A DNA stretch of 20,517 bases from Baffinella frigidus (GCA_026770585.1 MU646307.1:1924285-1944801), one strand, 5' to 3'. Shown: positions 18,101-20,517, numbered from the stretch's first letter. Notes: generated by a model from the sequence alone, not told the origin. Numbers and translations: made by a program.

Positions 18101-20517
18101 GTTAGGGGCTGGGGTTAGCGGAACGCCGAAATGCCGGACGCCGCTTCCCCCGGGTGTTGCACCGCCTGGGTTGGGGGGTGGGGATTAGGGGGTTACTAAG
18201 GCATGTGAGGCGCTGGCGCTGGTTGTTTGGCACTAAATTACCAACCTCTCTCTTAGGGTGTTAGGGGTGAGGGTTTGGGGTGTAGGGGTTAGGCGTGAGC
18301 GCTACACCTGCAGCGGCGTCCGAAGATGGCTGAAGATGGAGGCGTTGCTACCGACGAGGCTGACGATCCAGGTGAAGTTGCCCGTGCCGAGAGCCGCAAC
18401 CTCGAAGAGCGTGTGCCTCACCTGAACAGCGCCCGCTCGCTTAGCGGAGGGATACGTTTTGCACCAGGGAAGGGCTGTGCATGTAAATGTGTGGACTGAA
18501 CCGGATTAAACATTGTGTTCCTGATACAACACGTGTCCTTTGGTTAACCGATCGGACACGATGAACTGCAACTCTGCATGCAGGAGCGGCGGTTGGGGGC
18601 GTTAAGGGTTGCAATCCCGTCGGGCTCGTAGGCCAAGACGCGGGGAGAGAAGGCGAGGGTCGAGGGTTTGAAGGGCTTCAGGTTGAGGGTGGAGGGTCGA
18701 GGGTGGAGGGTCAAGGGCGTACGGTTGCGGGTTACGGATTGCACTTTGCGGTTGGCGGGGTGCGGGAAGCGCACCGGAGCGGCGACCTCAAGCATTTTCA
18801 AGTCAAACGTTGGGGTTTGAGGTTTAGGGTTTGGGGTTGAGAGCTGAGGGTGTAGGGTGTAGGGTGTAGGGTGTAGGGTCAAGGTTTGAGGGATCAGGGC
18901 ACCGGAGCGGCGTCCTCCAGCATTTCCAAGTCGAACACTCTCCACTCGATCTCCCGCACCTCGCAGCCCAGCCCTGCCAGGGGTTAGGGTTAGGGTTAGG
19001 GTGTAGGGTGCAGGGTGCAGGGTGTAGTGTGTAGGGTTTAGGGTGCAGGCGCCTTTCCGGAATCGAGCCAACGCCCGCACGTCTCAACACCCCAGGTTCT
19101 ACCGCTAGAGCTCACCTTCCCAGGCTTTCCTGGCCAGAAGGACTTCTTATTCTCAGAGCCTTATATAAAGAGGTCAACTACTACCTAATACCGCTTTCGC
19201 CGAGGGGCGGGCTAGCAGGACTCACCTTCTGCGGCCGCGGTCTGGTACCCCAACTTGTTCACGCAGTCCGCGCCACACGGTTAGTACCTGAGGAAACACG
19301 ACTTTGTACCAGCAAGGGGATATACAATAGATGTATGGTGGATAGGGCGACATGTGTTGGGTACCTTGTGCGTCCGCCACAGCCGCGGGACAGTAGCCGA
19401 GCTTGCACGTGCACAGCGATCTACTACGGCCTAACACCGCTTTCGCCGAGGGGCTAGCAGGACGCACCTTCTGCGGCCGCGGCACGGTAGCCGCGCTTGC
19501 ACACGCAGTCTGCCACGGTGGCGCTCCGAGGCGGGCTCGTCGCGTTCTGGGGGCACGCGAGGGGGGGGGAGGCCGCGCCCGGGCAGAAGCTCCCCTCCAC
19601 GCACACGCTGTTTAGGGTTGAGGGGTTAGGGGTTAGGGGTCAGGGGTTGGGGTTTAGGGTTTAGGGTTTAGGGTTTAGGGTGCAGGGTGTAGGGTTTATG
19701 GTGCAGGGGGTGGGGGATGGGGGGTCGGGGGTGGTGAGGGGGTTGTGGGTGAGGGGTGAGGTGAGAGGTGAGTGTTGCCTGTCGATCGATACGGGGGCTT
19801 CCAGGTACGACGCCCGCCCTGTTCAGGGATGGTCGCGGCCCTATCACTCTGGTTCATAAAGCTCCGTTACATGGGTTACCCGCGAATGAGAACACGCACC
19901 GCCCCAGGGTCCTACAGTAGGCTATTCCAAGGATCATAGGACCGCTCTAGTCTCGGTGTGTGTTGGCAACCGCAAGTCACCCCTGTAGATCCCTGTAGAC
20001 ACCCCTGTTACACTCGTGCGGGGCGCGGGGGGGGGAGGTGCCTGCAGGTCGCGGCGCCGACTTCGCTGCTCGCCTCGCCCGGGGGACATGGCTCGCACGG
20101 CCCGCCCCCGGGGCCAGCGAAGCCGGCGGCGCAGAGGCAGACGTCGTGGTGTGGGACGGCGTCGCACCCGGGGATTGGCGCGGGGGTTGTGGTGGTGGCA
20201 AAAACTGGCGTCGTGGAAGTGGTCAGGCACGCCTCTGCACCCGCACCCGAGAAGCTCCCCGCGTGGCATGGCGTGCACGCCTCTCTCCCCAACGCGTCCT
20301 TGTACGTCCCCGCGTCGCACGCCACACACACCAAAACACTGCTCACCGACCAGCTCGCCTCGAAGCCGCTGAAGCTATCGAAACCATCTGACGTGAAGCG
20401 CAACCGCAGGTGCTGCCCCTCCCCCGCGGTGTATGTCCGCACATAAGGTAAGTCGTAGCCCGACAGCGTCGCGAGAACCGTCACCCCCGACGAGAACGAC
20501 GCGTCCCCGGACTCCTC
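57..20517 (-). CDS. Giant multi-exon gene: CUB / Cys-rich / cadherin-like / FN3 / IPT-TIG / REJ surface protein (partial at both ends)
   Basis: Model read on the minus strand as join of exons (plus coordinates, high to low): 20042-20517, 19468-19607, 18903-18973, 18736-18786, 18308-18421, 16669-17952, 16087-16212, 15752-15826, 14246-14460, 14047-14107, 13577-13779, 13163-13225, 12745-13030, 12421-12529, 12171-12306, 11744-12050, 9577-11643, 9301-9439, 8298-9190, 8118-8163, 7972-8009, 6909-7799, 6239-6842, 4601-6138, 3863-4483, 3678-3745, 2768-3482, 2548-2625, 2401-2481, 2156-2224, 1975-2041, 1803-1843, 1600-1692, 1175-1486, 532-1008, 57-152. Phases agree at every junction and no stop occurs in 4,217 codons. 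No start or stop codon is in the window. Domain calls rest on motif recognition: CxxC repeats, VNDAP, FN3 end motifs, repeated [LIV]xNFP and GGTLV of IPT/TIG, and REJ-like blocks. An extracellular or surface role is inferred. The 3 exons between 19467 and 18422 are the least certain part. Alternatively this could be two adjacent genes split in that region. Confidence 0.8.
160..280. repeat. TTTAGGG / TTTTAGG array
   Basis: Degenerate telomere-like 7- and 8-mers, on the plus strand always G-rich. Confidence 0.9.
280..315 (-). pseudogene. Optional or decayed REJ micro-exon with in-frame TAA
   Basis: After GGCTACCAG| (an 11-bp repeat of the donor region at 530-540) it reads VQGG, TAA, then KAIAFD. 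The residues would suit a REJ strand (GYQVQGG..AIAFDY), but there is a stop at 301-303 and no GT donor at the end. Skipping it joins FGYQ to VEGDYKEMLFEW in frame, so the main model omits it. Confidence 0.45.
532..1008 (-). CDS. Exon: REJ repeat
   Basis: 159 codons, phase 0 to 0; acceptor TTTGCAG|GCTA, donor TACCAG|GTCAGC. Starts AIPNVELAVSGEFFRQTDGS, then FSLTASCSLPGAQSWSIDP, YLITSECTVAGELETATGSA, APCRACFVDGDATGACATTG, and CDNWADSDGGLLYRFGYQ (the CxxWxDxDxpLxYxF motif of REJ). Confidence 0.92.
1017..1137. repeat. TTCAGGG heptamer array
   Basis: After a short TTTAGGG start, about eight almost perfect copies of ttcaggg run from ~1066 to 1122. Confidence 0.93.
1175..1486 (-). CDS. Exon: REJ repeat
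   Basis: 104 codons, phase 0 to 0; acceptor AAAGCAG|TCAA, donor GCCCAG|GTGCCC. Contains ALALDAGVSRDPDIDSGALL, FFWACSLSDGTSSQAC, STLYVPAGTMPAT and YQFTVTVSKGGKSPAAYTLA: the DaS.SxDPD, FxWxC, LxxxaGtl and YxFtvtvskg elements of REJ, in order. Confidence 0.92.
1600..1692 (-). CDS. Exon: REJ region
   Basis: Acceptor ACACCAG|GTGA; donor GGGGGT|GTCACG chosen because it is the one giving phase 0. VSMSDDVSKQSSSQMVISVG then LPLIARITGG is a REJ strand pattern with the P-L-x-A-x-I-x-G-G turn. Confidence 0.8.
1700..1798. repeat. TTTATGG heptamer array
   Basis: TTTGGGG units followed by tttatgg/cttatgg copies, then TTTAGGG close to the donor. Confidence 0.88.
1803..1843 (-). CDS. Micro-exon of REJ (41 bp)
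   Basis: Acceptor AAACCAG|GCAC, donor CTCACG|GTTAAC; phase 1 to 0. TLRADATYVVALT matches the REJ motif (pxGtLxaxxxYxvxlt). Confidence 0.82.
1853..1965. repeat. GTGTAGG heptamer array
   Basis: Mixed tttaggg and gtgtagg units in 7-base register, lying between the 10-bp direct repeats at 1835-1844 and 1966-1975. Confidence 0.9.
1975..2041 (-). CDS. Exon: REJ strand, GC donor
   Basis: Acceptor GCCCCAG|GTCT; donor read as GC (CCGCCTG|GCACGC) because no GT is available in frame and the flanking 10-bp direct repeat GGCACGCTCC fixes the joint. Encodes VSGPTTIPARFLGTIAQLRI then PP, continuing as GTLRADATYVVALT in the next exon. Confidence 0.78.
2156..2224 (-). CDS. Exon: REJ core (Cys/Trp)
   Basis: Acceptor CAACCAG|GTGC, donor ACGCAG|GTCTCC; phase 0 to 0. 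VRAVTVFSQCTAAKSEMVFQ then WTQ gives the C...FxW pair of a REJ repeat. Confidence 0.84.
2280..2394. repeat. TTTAGGG array (near-perfect)
   Basis: Around eight consecutive perfect tttaggg units at about 2338-2393, the cleanest plant-type telomere run in the window together with 3538-3592. Confidence 0.95.
2401..2481 (-). CDS. Exon: REJ region
   Basis: Acceptor CCAAAAG|GTGTTC, donor GTTGAG|GTCCGT; phase 0 to 0. Encodes VFKASAPAPQLYFQPASVAV and TRDQMVE. A later acceptor TTCAAG|GCG would drop VFK and undo the duplication VVFK-VFK at the junction. Confidence 0.78.
2548..2625 (-). CDS. Exon: REJ strand
   Basis: Acceptor AAACCAG|GACC, donor TTCAAG|GTGTAA; 26 codons, phase 0 to 0. DLDFTYEISVTATDMFGSVS is a typical REJ ending strand. 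The donor sits in an 11-bp direct repeat shared with the next acceptor, so the exact joint is ambiguous by VFK. Confidence 0.83.
2630..2764. repeat. GTGTAGG heptamer array
   Basis: More than ten consecutive gtgtagg units (about 2662-2750) with one gtgcagg variant; homogenised away from TTTAGGG. Confidence 0.95.
2768..3482 (-). CDS. Exon: last beta-sandwich and start of REJ-type region
   Basis: Phase 2 to 0; acceptor CCCTAG|GAGC, donor ATGACG|GTCAAC. Starts SEAATAVAIVSSTAARTVLS and has CAACSYAAGEAIV. Then WTAPTVSAIAMDPLGLQLAV with FDHATDRAGMTAFDQSCARV, a pattern seen at the start of REJ regions in protist proteins. It ends LSVSGPTTIDQCALLNLKAA and DFAWRCRN, a REJ repeat core (SGP...CxxxxLxA...WxC). 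Confidence 0.92.
3484..3675. repeat. TTTAGGG array
   Basis: Near-perfect tttaggg runs in the middle with tttgggg and ttcaggg variants at the edges; fills the whole intron 3483-3677. Confidence 0.95.
3678..3745 (-). CDS. Exon: IPT/TIG strand (68 bp)
   Basis: Phase 0 to 2; donor TTTCGG|GTACCT. Encodes VTITNFLLSTTRAASDQFTV then TFG, the [LIV]xNF ... VTFG signature of the TIG family. Confidence 0.85.
3746..3862 (-). other. Second 117-bp stop-free intron
   Basis: Bounded by TTCCAG|GTTGCC and AAACCAG|GTCACC. Also a multiple of three with no stop in frame. Removing it restores PFQVTITNFLLSTTRAASDQ, a proper TIG strand; retention would add 39 residues there. Only its acceptor end is telomere-like. 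Confidence 0.78.
3863..4483 (-). CDS. Exon: IPT/TIG repeats with CxxC loops
   Basis: 207 codons, phase 0 to 0; acceptor TCTGCAG|GTGA, donor TTCCAG|GTTGCC. Contains LPEVLAVQWCAACNAGRTC, a Cys-rich TIG entry, then RGGGTLTLVMRHAPLVAYNA, and ends DDSITLSCSPCRASSSSGAP followed by FQ. Confidence 0.92.
4484..4600 (-). other. 117-bp stop-free intron of CT-rich sequence
   Basis: Bounded by CTGCAG|GTTACG and CTCTGCAG|GTGAGG. In the transcript it is almost pure (CT)n/CTCG-type pyrimidine. Length is a multiple of three with no stop in frame; retention would add 39 Ser/Leu-rich residues between WLQ and VRVPPAV, in the middle of a TIG domain, so splicing is the better reading. Confidence 0.8.
4601..6138 (-). 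CDS. Long exon: about five IPT/TIG-like repeats
   Basis: 513 residues, phase 1 to 0; acceptor GAACCAG|GCGC, donor GCTGCAG|GTTACG. TIG starts: SVVGAYPSDGSTDLSYSIAV; SVLGFSPKWQYVVSNATSSA with FLKNFPRPGCKD; ARVVSPVDGSVAGGTLVTVK; TPVVSSLEQGDATVTGQSAA with LRIANFPAIASGADVAVTFG. Two Cys pairs (CLHTYC and CKDTLTC) probably stabilise loops. Confidence 0.94.
6139..6238. repeat. TTCAGGG then TTTAGGG array
   Basis: About seven ttcaggg units from 6143 to 6192, then tttaggg/tttagag to the donor; fills a 100-bp intron. Confidence 0.94.
6239..6842 (-). CDS. Exon: IPT/TIG repeats
   Basis: Phase 0 to 1; acceptor AAACCAG|GTGC, donor CTCGG|GTAACC. Contains PTILRVSPSEGLVLGGTLVT with LQVAGLPAFSPADVKVV, the most canonical TIG start in the window, preceded by a Cys-bearing loop (ACDLQALCAARRR ... 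ACDPGYC). Confidence 0.92.
6909..7799 (-). CDS. Exon: about three IPT/TIG-like repeats
   Basis: 297 codons, phase 0 to 0; acceptor AACCCAG|GTGA, donor CTGCAG|GTGAAC. TIG starts: PAVSAFTPTSGLNDVVCEVK with SYPGTVLVTFGGEEV; LLAPPSGMAKQQPALPTITL with KFPLVYSSLNVTL; PKVVSYGPETVPTVASAGGR with ILANFPQGLSPADVV. Confidence 0.93.
7800..7971. repeat. TTTATGG heptamer array
   Basis: About eleven consecutive perfect tttatgg units at about 7875-7951, flanked by TTAGGG-like units. Confidence 0.95.
7972..8009 (-). CDS. Micro-exon (38 bp)
   Basis: Acceptor AAACCAG|GGAG, donor GAGACG|GTGTGC; phase 1 to 0. Encodes GSLMLQSSSPEET. Supported by phase fit on both sides rather than by domain content. Confidence 0.72.
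8010..8117. repeat. TTTAGGG array
   Basis: About eight near-perfect tttaggg copies between micro-exons 8118-8163 and 7972-8009. Confidence 0.93.
8118..8163 (-). CDS. Micro-exon of IPT/TIG (46 bp)
   Basis: Acceptor GAACAG|CTAT, donor AGACAG|GTCTCG; phase 0 to 1. LSSGDDAEVMFGEKT supplies the VxF strand directly after SIANFPQ of the previous exon. Confidence 0.8.
8170..8297. repeat. Degenerate TTTAGGG array
   Basis: tttaggg, ttaaggg, attaggg and gtgtagg units up to the donor at 8297. Confidence 0.9.
8298..9190 (-). CDS. Exon: three IPT/TIG-like repeats with a Cys cluster
   Basis: 298 residues, phase 1 to 0; acceptor ACCCGCAG|GGGC, donor CCGCAG|GTTGCA. TIG starts: AAITSVSPSKASIRASGTAR with VSNLPGT, PQVMSVAGPDGAGQTSAAVP, and KSPLSGPEIGGAFILVSIAN followed by FPQ. 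Contains a Cys-rich loop (CVAACCETAACATACPG) that may form disulfides. Confidence 0.92.
9191..9300. repeat. Degenerate TTTAGGG / TTCAGGA array
   Basis: Heptamer register kept with ttcagga, tctaggg and tttagga variants; fills the intron. Confidence 0.88.
9301..9439 (-). CDS. Exon: IPT/TIG strands
   Basis: Acceptor CTTGCAG|GTCA, donor GCCTG|GTAAAC; phase 0 to 1. Encodes VKNLPADLAPAQAILDFAGS, then CLSADQSRGVLTFEIPTEP, continuing the TIG begun in the previous exon. Confidence 0.88.
9440..9576. other. Intron without heptamers, holding a dispersed repeat copy
   Basis: 137-bp intron with 12-bp direct repeats at its two ends (TCTTGACCTGCA) and a copy of a ~50-bp repeat also found at 18201-18254. 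It has no telomere-like array, unlike most introns here. Confidence 0.75.
9522..9573. repeat. Dispersed ~50-bp repeat, copy 1
   Basis: The first 40 bases match 18201-18240 at 36 positions (gcatgtg, ggcgctg, ttgtttggca and taaatta blocks in the same order), then both end in ctctctt. Confidence 0.8.
9577..11643 (-). CDS. Longest exon: about six IPT/TIG-like repeats
   Basis: 689 codons without interruption, phase 0 to 0; acceptor GACCCAG|GTTT, donor GTGCAG|GTCAAG. Successive TIG-like starts include LLAGAPTEAPAQGGTLLLLG, VRLTIVLSNFPLVYNKASLA, PQASSFSPARVYADGGHTVT with LLTDFPDVQ, VKQLKPSVGECRAGSPVTVS, VATLVGAFPNQGFA and VRVTGFFPLSEYVSGRT. Each is about 90-110 residues with hydrophobic alternation typical of beta sandwiches and a conserved VTF/FTY strand. 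Extracellular location is inferred from domain type. Confidence 0.94.
11644..11743. repeat. TTTCGGG heptamer array
   Basis: Six tttcggg copies at about 11653-11690, a variant dominant only in this intron. Confidence 0.92.
11744..12050 (-). CDS. Exon: IPT/TIG-like domain
   Basis: Acceptor GGTGCAG|GTCG, donor GACTGG|GTCTCT; phase 2 to 0. Encodes SGGVTIAVFIENVQSAP and VTLAGAACSVSQATFSPGNN, a divergent TIG followed by a stretch ending FTIDGDARDW. Confidence 0.86.
12051..12170. repeat. TTTGGGG heptamer array
   Basis: About seven tttgggg copies at 12075-12125, then tttaggg variants. Confidence 0.92.
12171..12306 (-). CDS. Exon: IPT/TIG end and start of next
   Basis: Acceptor GAAACCAG|GCGT, donor CCCGGG|GTCAAC; phase 1 to 2. 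Encodes VANYTLAYSSGEVLLDLSG then FTYKGTVVTSVTPPSGMTNP, a TIG boundary. Confidence 0.85.
12307..12420. repeat. TTTGGGG / TTTAGGG array
   Basis: Fills the intron between exons 12421-12529 and 12171-12306. Confidence 0.88.
12421..12529 (-). CDS. Exon: IPT/TIG middle strands
   Basis: Acceptor CAACCCAG|GTCG, donor GGCGG|GTCAAC; phase 0 to 1. Encodes VDVYCAGQAVKTRDAILKAK and later FVVRFAAPQCAAG. Confidence 0.85.
12530..12744. repeat. Highly degenerate heptamer array
   Basis: tttaggg-related units with tgtttag, gtttagt and gatttag variants; the most diverged array of this size in the window. Confidence 0.82.
12745..13030 (-). CDS. Exon: first clear IPT/TIG domain
   Basis: Acceptor AAACCAG|GTCG, donor GCTGCAG|GTCCTA; phase 2 to 0. 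After a Cys-containing segment (LPSGCASGCAATLLVYP) it carries PAVTSVFPLEGSEQGGTLVS, the canonical IPT/TIG start (PxVxSVxPxxGxxxGGTxV), then LTVEDYPGDATSPSRF. Confidence 0.88.
13031..13162. repeat. TTCAGGG / TTTAGGG array
   Basis: Fills a 132-bp intron; includes 8-mer ttttaggg variants. Confidence 0.9.
13163..13225 (-). CDS. Exon: FN3 F-G strands
   Basis: Acceptor AAACCCAG|GTTC, donor GTGCG|GTCAAC; phase 2 to 2. It reads FTTETKSVVTTVSAANAAGV, completing the fourth FN3-like domain. Confidence 0.85.
13226..13576. other. Intron with heptamers and a decayed exon copy
   Basis: 13264-13302 is a decayed copy of the next exon's 5' end. 13316-13560 is mostly TTCAGGG/TTTAGGG degenerate array, interrupted by an A/T-rich piece (13495-13520). 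Nothing else recognised. Confidence 0.7.
13264..13302 (-). pseudogene. Decayed copy of exon 13163-13225
   Basis: After an acceptor-like GAGTGCAG| it reads FSTES and later bases resemble TCTGCCGCCAACGC of the real exon (FTTET...SAANAA), but it is shortened and ends in TAA. Confidence 0.55.
13577..13779 (-). CDS. Exon: fourth FN3-like domain, N-terminal part
   Basis: Acceptor AAACCAG|GTTC, donor GTTCAG|GTCGCT; phase 0 to 2. Encodes VLTDASTVRVARPYGTGSG, a threefold ccggaaccaca-type repeat translating as SGTT/SGTTS/SGTA, then FHVWQNGARNVPSAILLSVF. Confidence 0.85.
13780..14046. repeat. Degenerate array with a longer internal unit
   Basis: 13780-13875 is heptameric; 13876-14005 instead repeats ggtctg/gtggggcttgatgg-like units of roughly 35-45 bases; 14006-14046 returns to tttaggg. 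Confidence 0.75.
14047..14107 (-). CDS. Exon: end of FN3 domain
   Basis: Acceptor GAAACCAG|CAAC, donor CTCCCG|GTCTCG; phase 2 to 0. With the preceding exon it reads VRARVSNGVGVAEFAAP, a textbook FN3 F-G ending, followed by VLADYFTLP. Confidence 0.83.
14108..14245. repeat. TTTGGGG / TTCAGGG array
   Basis: Fills the 138-bp intron between FN3 exons 14246-14460 and 14047-14107. Confidence 0.88.
14246..14460 (-). CDS. Exon: FN3 strands C'-F with a Thr/Ser/Gln-rich insert
   Basis: Acceptor AACCTGCAG|CTCG, donor GCGTCAG|GTTTGT; phase 0 to 2. It starts LAACRFAVP, matching VSLECAG at the same place in the preceding FN3, and ends RYQKVQITSLATGNVYFVRA. Between them is a low-complexity stretch (HPTTGINNFHQQLSSTPSIT) encoded by an imperfect gttgttgatgaaa tandem repeat at about 14355-14400. 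The acceptor lies in a perfect 11-bp inverted repeat (14441-14451 / 14462-14472). A shorter alternative starts at ACGCAG|CAGTTG and would also be phase 0. Confidence 0.72.
14441..14472. repeat. Perfect 11-bp inverted repeat at a splice acceptor
   Basis: gcgaacctgca and tgcaggttcgc separated by 10 bases. In the transcript the hairpin would hold the AG of the acceptor and the first codons of exon 14246-14460. Confidence 0.75.
14819..15052. mobile_element. MITE-like element with 27-bp terminal inverted repeats
   Basis: Left end 14819-14845 and right end 15026-15052 are inverted repeats matching at 26 of 27 bases (attgtagaaatggg, C/T, tccgcgcggatt). Each end contains the palindrome TCCGCGCGGA. 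The 234-bp element is much more A+T-rich than its surroundings and has no coding capacity. Internally, AAAATCGATTT occurs twice (14881-14891, 14900-14910). No clear target-site duplication was visible. Size, inverted ends and lack of ORF fit a non-autonomous DNA transposon; the superfamily is unknown. Confidence 0.8.
15291..15440. repeat. TTTAGGG / TTTAGAG heptamer array
   Basis: Starts with five near-perfect TTTAGGG units and then drifts through ttTAGAG and tctaGGG variants. Confidence 0.85.
15449..15478 (-). pseudogene. Decayed copy of the FN3 exon 3' end
   Basis: Reads DASAPLVSLQ followed by GTGCGG, compared with DGSAPLVGIQ followed by GTGCAG in exon 15752-15826. A stop lies two codons upstream and there is no acceptor, so it is not a usable exon. 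Confidence 0.6.
15752..15826 (-). CDS. Exon: FN3 strands B-C
   Basis: Acceptor AAACGCAG|GCG, donor ATTCAG|GTGCAG; 25 codons, phase 0 to 0. It encodes ALNVSFMVPSDTGLGDGSAP then LVGIQ, which fits exactly between GGLQ of the preceding exon and the LAACRFAV strand of the next. A decayed copy of its 3' end lies at 15449-15478. Confidence 0.85.
15832..15902. repeat. TTTAGGG / GTGTAGG array
   Basis: Acceptor-side part of intron 15827-16086; the remainder (15903-16086) is unique sequence with a run of nine or ten C. Confidence 0.9.
16087..16212 (-). CDS. Exon: end of FN3 domain and start of the next
   Basis: Acceptor TTTGCAG|GTCACG, donor CTGCAG|GTATGG; 42 codons, phase 0 to 0. Joined to the previous exon it reads ALTATVTAANRYFSGPVSEA, the G-strand end of an FN3 domain, then PGPVRLLSAQEVTTAGGLQ, the A/B strands of the next FN3. 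Confidence 0.88.
16228..16295. repeat. Imperfect tandem pair
   Basis: Two ~35-bp copies share tgactgaaccgg/tgactgatccgg and ttgtacc followed by agatg. A related piece (gtggactgaaccgg) is at 18491. Confidence 0.45.
16500..16668. repeat. TTTAGTG-type heptamer array in intron
   Basis: Repeated tttagtg/tttcgtg/tttcggt units every 7 bases in the first half, degrading towards the donor at 16668. Confidence 0.8.
16669..17952 (-). CDS. Long exon: cadherin-like (VNDAP) repeats followed by fibronectin-III-like domains
   Basis: 428 codons, phase 0 to 0; acceptor AATCCAG|GCGG, donor GCTACG|GTGCTC. Residues 25-65 of the exon carry NGETTWEVALTDPSYLGG and VVPVNDAPSF; residues 150-180 carry GSGNTTWEVLLLDDGG and RGGENRSEAMIFSLEV, the signature of cadherin-like/VCBS-type adhesin repeats. 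From about residue 185 FN3-like folds begin (RVEVSWAVEALAEGSGEV ... LAARVQAHNPAGASPP; then KPDAPTDVTIAQ ... RFRVEWRRVVDFGDARGA ... GYQVSLECAG). The second FN3 is completed by the next exon. Probably an extracellular adhesion segment (inferred). The last ~15 codons are GC-rich with a moderate donor. Confidence 0.92.
18007..18056 (-). pseudogene. Decayed exon-start copy 2
   Basis: After CCAATCCAG| it reads AAQHPGEASP then TGA. Past the stop it still resembles the real exon (cgtacgccaccacgcct is shared). Spacing to the functional acceptor at 17953 is about 104 bp. Confidence 0.65.
18118..18165 (-). pseudogene. Decayed exon-start copy 3
   Basis: After an acceptor-like CCAACCCAG| it reads AVQHPGEAASGISAFR and then TAA, compared with AVQHPGAASGVVAYG in the real exon start (17952). 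The acceptor motif itself is duplicated with it. Confidence 0.65.
18201..18254. repeat. Dispersed ~50-bp repeat, copy 2
   Basis: Partner of 9522-9573, same orientation, in a different intron of the same gene. Confidence 0.8.
18308..18421 (-). CDS. Exon: cadherin-like/VCBS-type repeat fragment
   Basis: Acceptor TGTTCAG|GTGAGG, donor GCTGCAG|GTGTAG; 38 codons, phase 0 to 0. It encodes LFEVAALGTGNFTWIVSLVG, which aligns by eye with NGETTWEVAL and SGNTTWEVLLLDDGG in the next exon, so it is one more copy of the same repeat. Confidence 0.8.
18422..18735. other. Unresolved stretch, intron in the model
   Basis: Contains a minus-strand open piece (about 18556-18640) reading VLAYEPDGIATLNAP then NRRSCMQ that looks coding-like, but I found no donor/acceptor pair in the right phase. 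18660-18720 is a GGGTCGAGGGTGGA-type repeat. 18491-18521 resembles a small repeat seen at 16228-16295. The attgtgttcctgatacaacac segment has short inverted arms. No other feature recognised. Confidence 0.4.
18736..18786 (-). CDS. Probable short exon (VAAPVRFPHPANRK)
   Basis: Read from acceptor TTGAG|GTCGCC to donor TCC|GTAACC, phase 0 to 0. The start lies inside the second copy of a ~38-bp duplication whose first copy is in exon 18903-18973. An alternative donor AAA|GTGCAA is also phase 0. The joint is plausible but weak; this is one of the least certain exons. Confidence 0.35.
18771..18936. repeat. ~38-bp direct repeat flanking a heptamer intron
   Basis: 18771-18808 and 18899-18936 match except for about four bases (gcaccggagcggcg ... 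agcattt ... caagtc). The sequence between them (18810-18898) is a GTGTAGG-type array. Confidence 0.85.
18903..18973 (-). CDS. Exon: linker after Cys-rich region
   Basis: Acceptor CCTGGCAG|GGC and donor GCTCCG|GTGCCC; phase 1 to 0, matching the phase left by exon 19468-19607. It encodes LGCEVREIEWRVFDLEMLED followed by AAP. No domain recognised; acidic, with regular hydrophobic spacing. Its 3' half is repeated at 18771-18809. Confidence 0.55.
18974..19060. repeat. TTAGGG / GTGTAGG array
   Basis: Short run containing three tandem TTAGGG hexamers at about 18984-19001, then gtgtagg/gtgcagg units. Confidence 0.85.
19226..19280 (-). pseudogene. Second partial copy of the Cys-rich exon
   Basis: Reads ADCVNKLGYQTAAAEG before a near-perfect donor GAAG|GTGAGT. 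One of the conserved Cys codons has become Asn, and the nearest acceptor (CCTCAG|GTACTAA) gives an in-frame stop in the homologous frame. It lies inside a block (19178-19280) that repeats 19421-19518, including the flanking intron bases. Confidence 0.5.
19365..19420 (-). pseudogene. Partial copy of the Cys-rich exon (alternative or decayed exon)
   Basis: The minus strand reads SLCTCKLGYCPAAVADAQG with a good donor ACAAG|GTACCC, clearly related to ADCVCKRGYRAAAAEG of exon 19468-19607. The possible acceptor (GTAGTAG|A) gives a phase that does not follow from the upstream exon. It may be a mutually exclusive alternative exon or a remnant; I left it out of the main model. Confidence 0.5.
19468..19607 (-). 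CDS. Exon: Cys-rich GCC2/GCC3-like repeat
   Basis: Acceptor CTAAACAG|CG and donor GAAG|GTGCGT; phase 2 to 1. It encodes CVEGSFCPG, then ACPQNATSPP, then ADCVCKRGYRAAAAEG, the classic CxxGxxCPG...CP...S...DCxCxxGY layout of ephrin-receptor-like repeats. Its 3' half has two relatives further downstream (19365-19420 and 19226-19280). Confidence 0.82.
19608..20041. other. Intron: G-rich heptamers then unique sequence
   Basis: 19611-19700 is a TTAGGGG/TTTAGGG array; 19701-19780 is G-rich; 19781-19975 is unique sequence with a ggtccta/taggacc inverted pair (about 19909-19944); 19976-20010 has three short cccctgta-type copies; 20026-20037 is a G run. No gene seen. Confidence 0.7.
20042..20517 (-). 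CDS. Exon: end of CUB-like domain plus Cys-rich ephrin-receptor-like repeats
   Basis: Open at the window edge. The first ~50 residues end in LRLRFTSDGFDSFSGFEASW, the usual C-terminal strand pattern of a CUB domain. Next come Cys-rich units (CVACDAGTYKD, CTPCHAGSFSGAG, CEPCPPGEASSEVGAATC) typical of GCC2/GCC3 or ephrin-receptor-like repeats, interrupted by a Thr/Pro linker (TTSTTPVFATTTTPAP). The donor is read as GC (CTGCAG|GCACCT) because this is phase 2 and joins the next exon so that the Cys spacing continues as C-S-V-C. A GT donor slightly downstream (ACGA|GTGTAA) would break that register. Confidence 0.8.

Larger units (their letters stand above)
17953..18307. other. Intron with two decayed copies of the following exon's 5' end
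   Basis: Mostly G-rich degenerate repeats (ggggttaggggg). It holds two partial copies of the acceptor plus start of exon 16669-17952 (at 18007-18056 and 18118-18165) and a copy of a dispersed ~50-bp repeat (18201-18254). Confidence 0.75.
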
